In this document: in pieces, positions 33,238 to 34,122 of the stretch | Numbering within the stretch: position 1 is the first letter of the stretch | Layout: each line of letters begins with the position of its first letter | NCBI GenBank assembly: GCA_022969215.1 | Contig: JALJPA010000022.1 | Location: forward strand, 1 to 34,122 | DNA: 34,122 nucleotides | Reading direction: 5' to 3' | Source: Colwellia sp. | GTDB lineage: Bacteria; Pseudomonadota; Gammaproteobacteria; Enterobacterales; Alteromonadaceae | Program-made: the position numbers and the translations under genes | Notes under the pieces: generated by a model | Databases searched by the model: none | Told to the model about the DNA's origin: nothing | The model's input: the letters and a program-made list of their open reading frames with translations, nothing else

Positions 33238-34122
33238 AGGAAAGTCAACGTCTTCAGTGACTGTAGGTAAAAATAGGCCGCTAATTGTTTTCGGCGAAGA
33301 CTGGGGCGCACACCCTAGTTCAACCCAGCATATAGTAAAAATACTAGGCCAAAACCGGCAGATAATTTGGCTTAATTCAATTGGTCTAAGAAAGCCAAAG
33401 CTAACACTGCATGATGTTTCGAGGCTGTTTAACAAAGTAAAATCCTTCATTGTCAATCAGCAAAAGAGCAATAAAACTAAAGATGGCAGTAGTAATAGTA
33501 ATGACAATAACAACAGTCAGTTCATCATCATTAACCCTTTAGTTATCCCCTGTGCAAATAGCTGGCTTTCTTTAAAGCTGAGCAAGACTATTTTGAACTG
33601 GCAACTCAAGTTAGCCTGCGGGGGGCTTAAGTTAAAAGATGCCATTATTTGGGCCTCTTTACCTACCTCTGTTGATTATTTAGAACTCTTTGGCAAAGCC
33701 CCTTGTGTGTATTATTGCGGCGATGATTTTGCTAACCTAGCCGGGGTTGATCACCATTTTGTATCACAAAAGGAGCGTGAGTTAATAGGAAAATCGCGTT
33801 ATATTTTTACCGCCAGTGAGAAGCTGCTAGATAAATTCCCTACCGAGAAAGTTGTTAATATCCCCCATGGCGTCAACTTTTCACTGTTCAGTAAACCTGT
33901 CGAGACTACGCCTTTGGATTTACCACAAGGTAAACCTATAGCTGGTTTTTATGGCAGTATTTCAGCCTGGTTAGATCAAGATTTATTAGTGCAAACAATT
34001 ACAGCATTACCTCATTGGTGTTTTGTCTTTATCGGCAAAGTTGACTGTAATGTCGATAAACTGCAACAATTTTCTAATGTCTATTTTCTTGGCGCTAAGC
34101 CTCATGTTGACTTGCCTAAGTA
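33224..34122 (+). CDS. Glycosyltransferase-like protein (3' end beyond window)
   Basis: An open frame of 299 codons runs from the ATG at 33224 (GGGGGAAA Shine-Dalgarno upstream) to the window edge and overlaps the acyltransferase by 14 bases. The product has VFGEDWGAHPSSTQHIV at the N terminus, VYYCGDDFANLAGVDHH, IFTASEKLLDKFP, HGVNFSLFS and a donor-domain start AGFYGSISAWLDQDLL. This is the pattern of GT-B proteins related to TuaH/WcaI-type enzymes. An Asn/Ser-rich insert (about residues 85-102) lies between the first strands. The E-x7-E region lies beyond the edge. Confidence 0.8.
   Translation, partial: MNVCKGKSTSSVTVGKNRPLIVFGEDWGAHPSSTQHIVKILGQNRQIIWLNSIGLRKPKLTLHDVSRLFNKVKSFIVNQQKSNKTKDGSSNSNDNNNSQFIIINPLVIPCANSWLSLKLSKTILNWQLKLACGGLKLKDAIIWASLPTSVDYLELFGKAPCVYYCGDDFANLAGVDHHFVSQKERELIGKSRYIFTASEKLLDKFPTEKVVNIPHGVNFSLFSKPVETTPLDLPQGKPIAGFYGSISAWLDQDLLVQTITALPHWCFVFIGKVDCNVDKLQQFSNVYFLGAKPHVDLPK

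Overview
The window looks like chromosomal DNA of a marine gammaproteobacterium of the Alteromonadales, most likely Colwelliaceae (Colwellia/Thalassotalea-like). The basis is low GC by eye, clear Shine-Dalgarno sites, sigma-54 signals, Cache chemoreceptors and a large exopolysaccharide locus. The family-level placement is an inference from gene style, not from a search.

Left part (1-7869, minus strand): the start of a secreted protein gene, mltF (lytic transglycosylase with two substrate-binding-like domains), glnS with tandem intrinsic terminators and an extended -10 promoter, a Cache/HAMP chemoreceptor gene with a perfect 38-bp palindrome upstream, and a response regulator carrying a degenerate HD-GYP domain. 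Divergent from that regulator is an NtrC-type sigma-54 response regulator (8059-9525).

Right part (about 9660-34122, almost all plus strand): a polysaccharide locus whose gene content closely parallels the syp (symbiosis polysaccharide) cluster of Vibrio fischeri, in a different order. An LruC/GEVED secreted protein and a small lipoprotein come first. Next are a lipoprotein and O-P-Q-R-like genes (chain-length protein, GT4, GT2, priming sugar transferase), followed by a YvcK/GlmR-like gene. Then come A-B-C-D-like genes (STAS protein, OmpA-like lipoprotein, SLBB export protein, BY-kinase-like ATPase). An opposite-strand membrane-anchored EEP-fold gene follows. A GT / flippase / O-antigen-ligase / GT / GT unit is next, and last a glmS / acyltransferase / GT unit that runs off the end.

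Main discovery: each of five plus-strand transcription units is preceded by a GG-N10-G(C) sigma-54-type element. The best is TGGCTCGAACATTGCT at 19032. About 50-85 bp further upstream of each lies a dyad of the form TTYGCA-N3-TGCAWY. A related dyad lies in front of the sigma-54 regulator itself. This suggests one SypG-like enhancer-binding protein switches on matrix protein, assembly machinery, sugar-nucleotide supply (GlmS, possibly with GlmR-like YvcK) and decoration together. No sensor kinase and no SypE-like partner for the STAS protein lie in the window.
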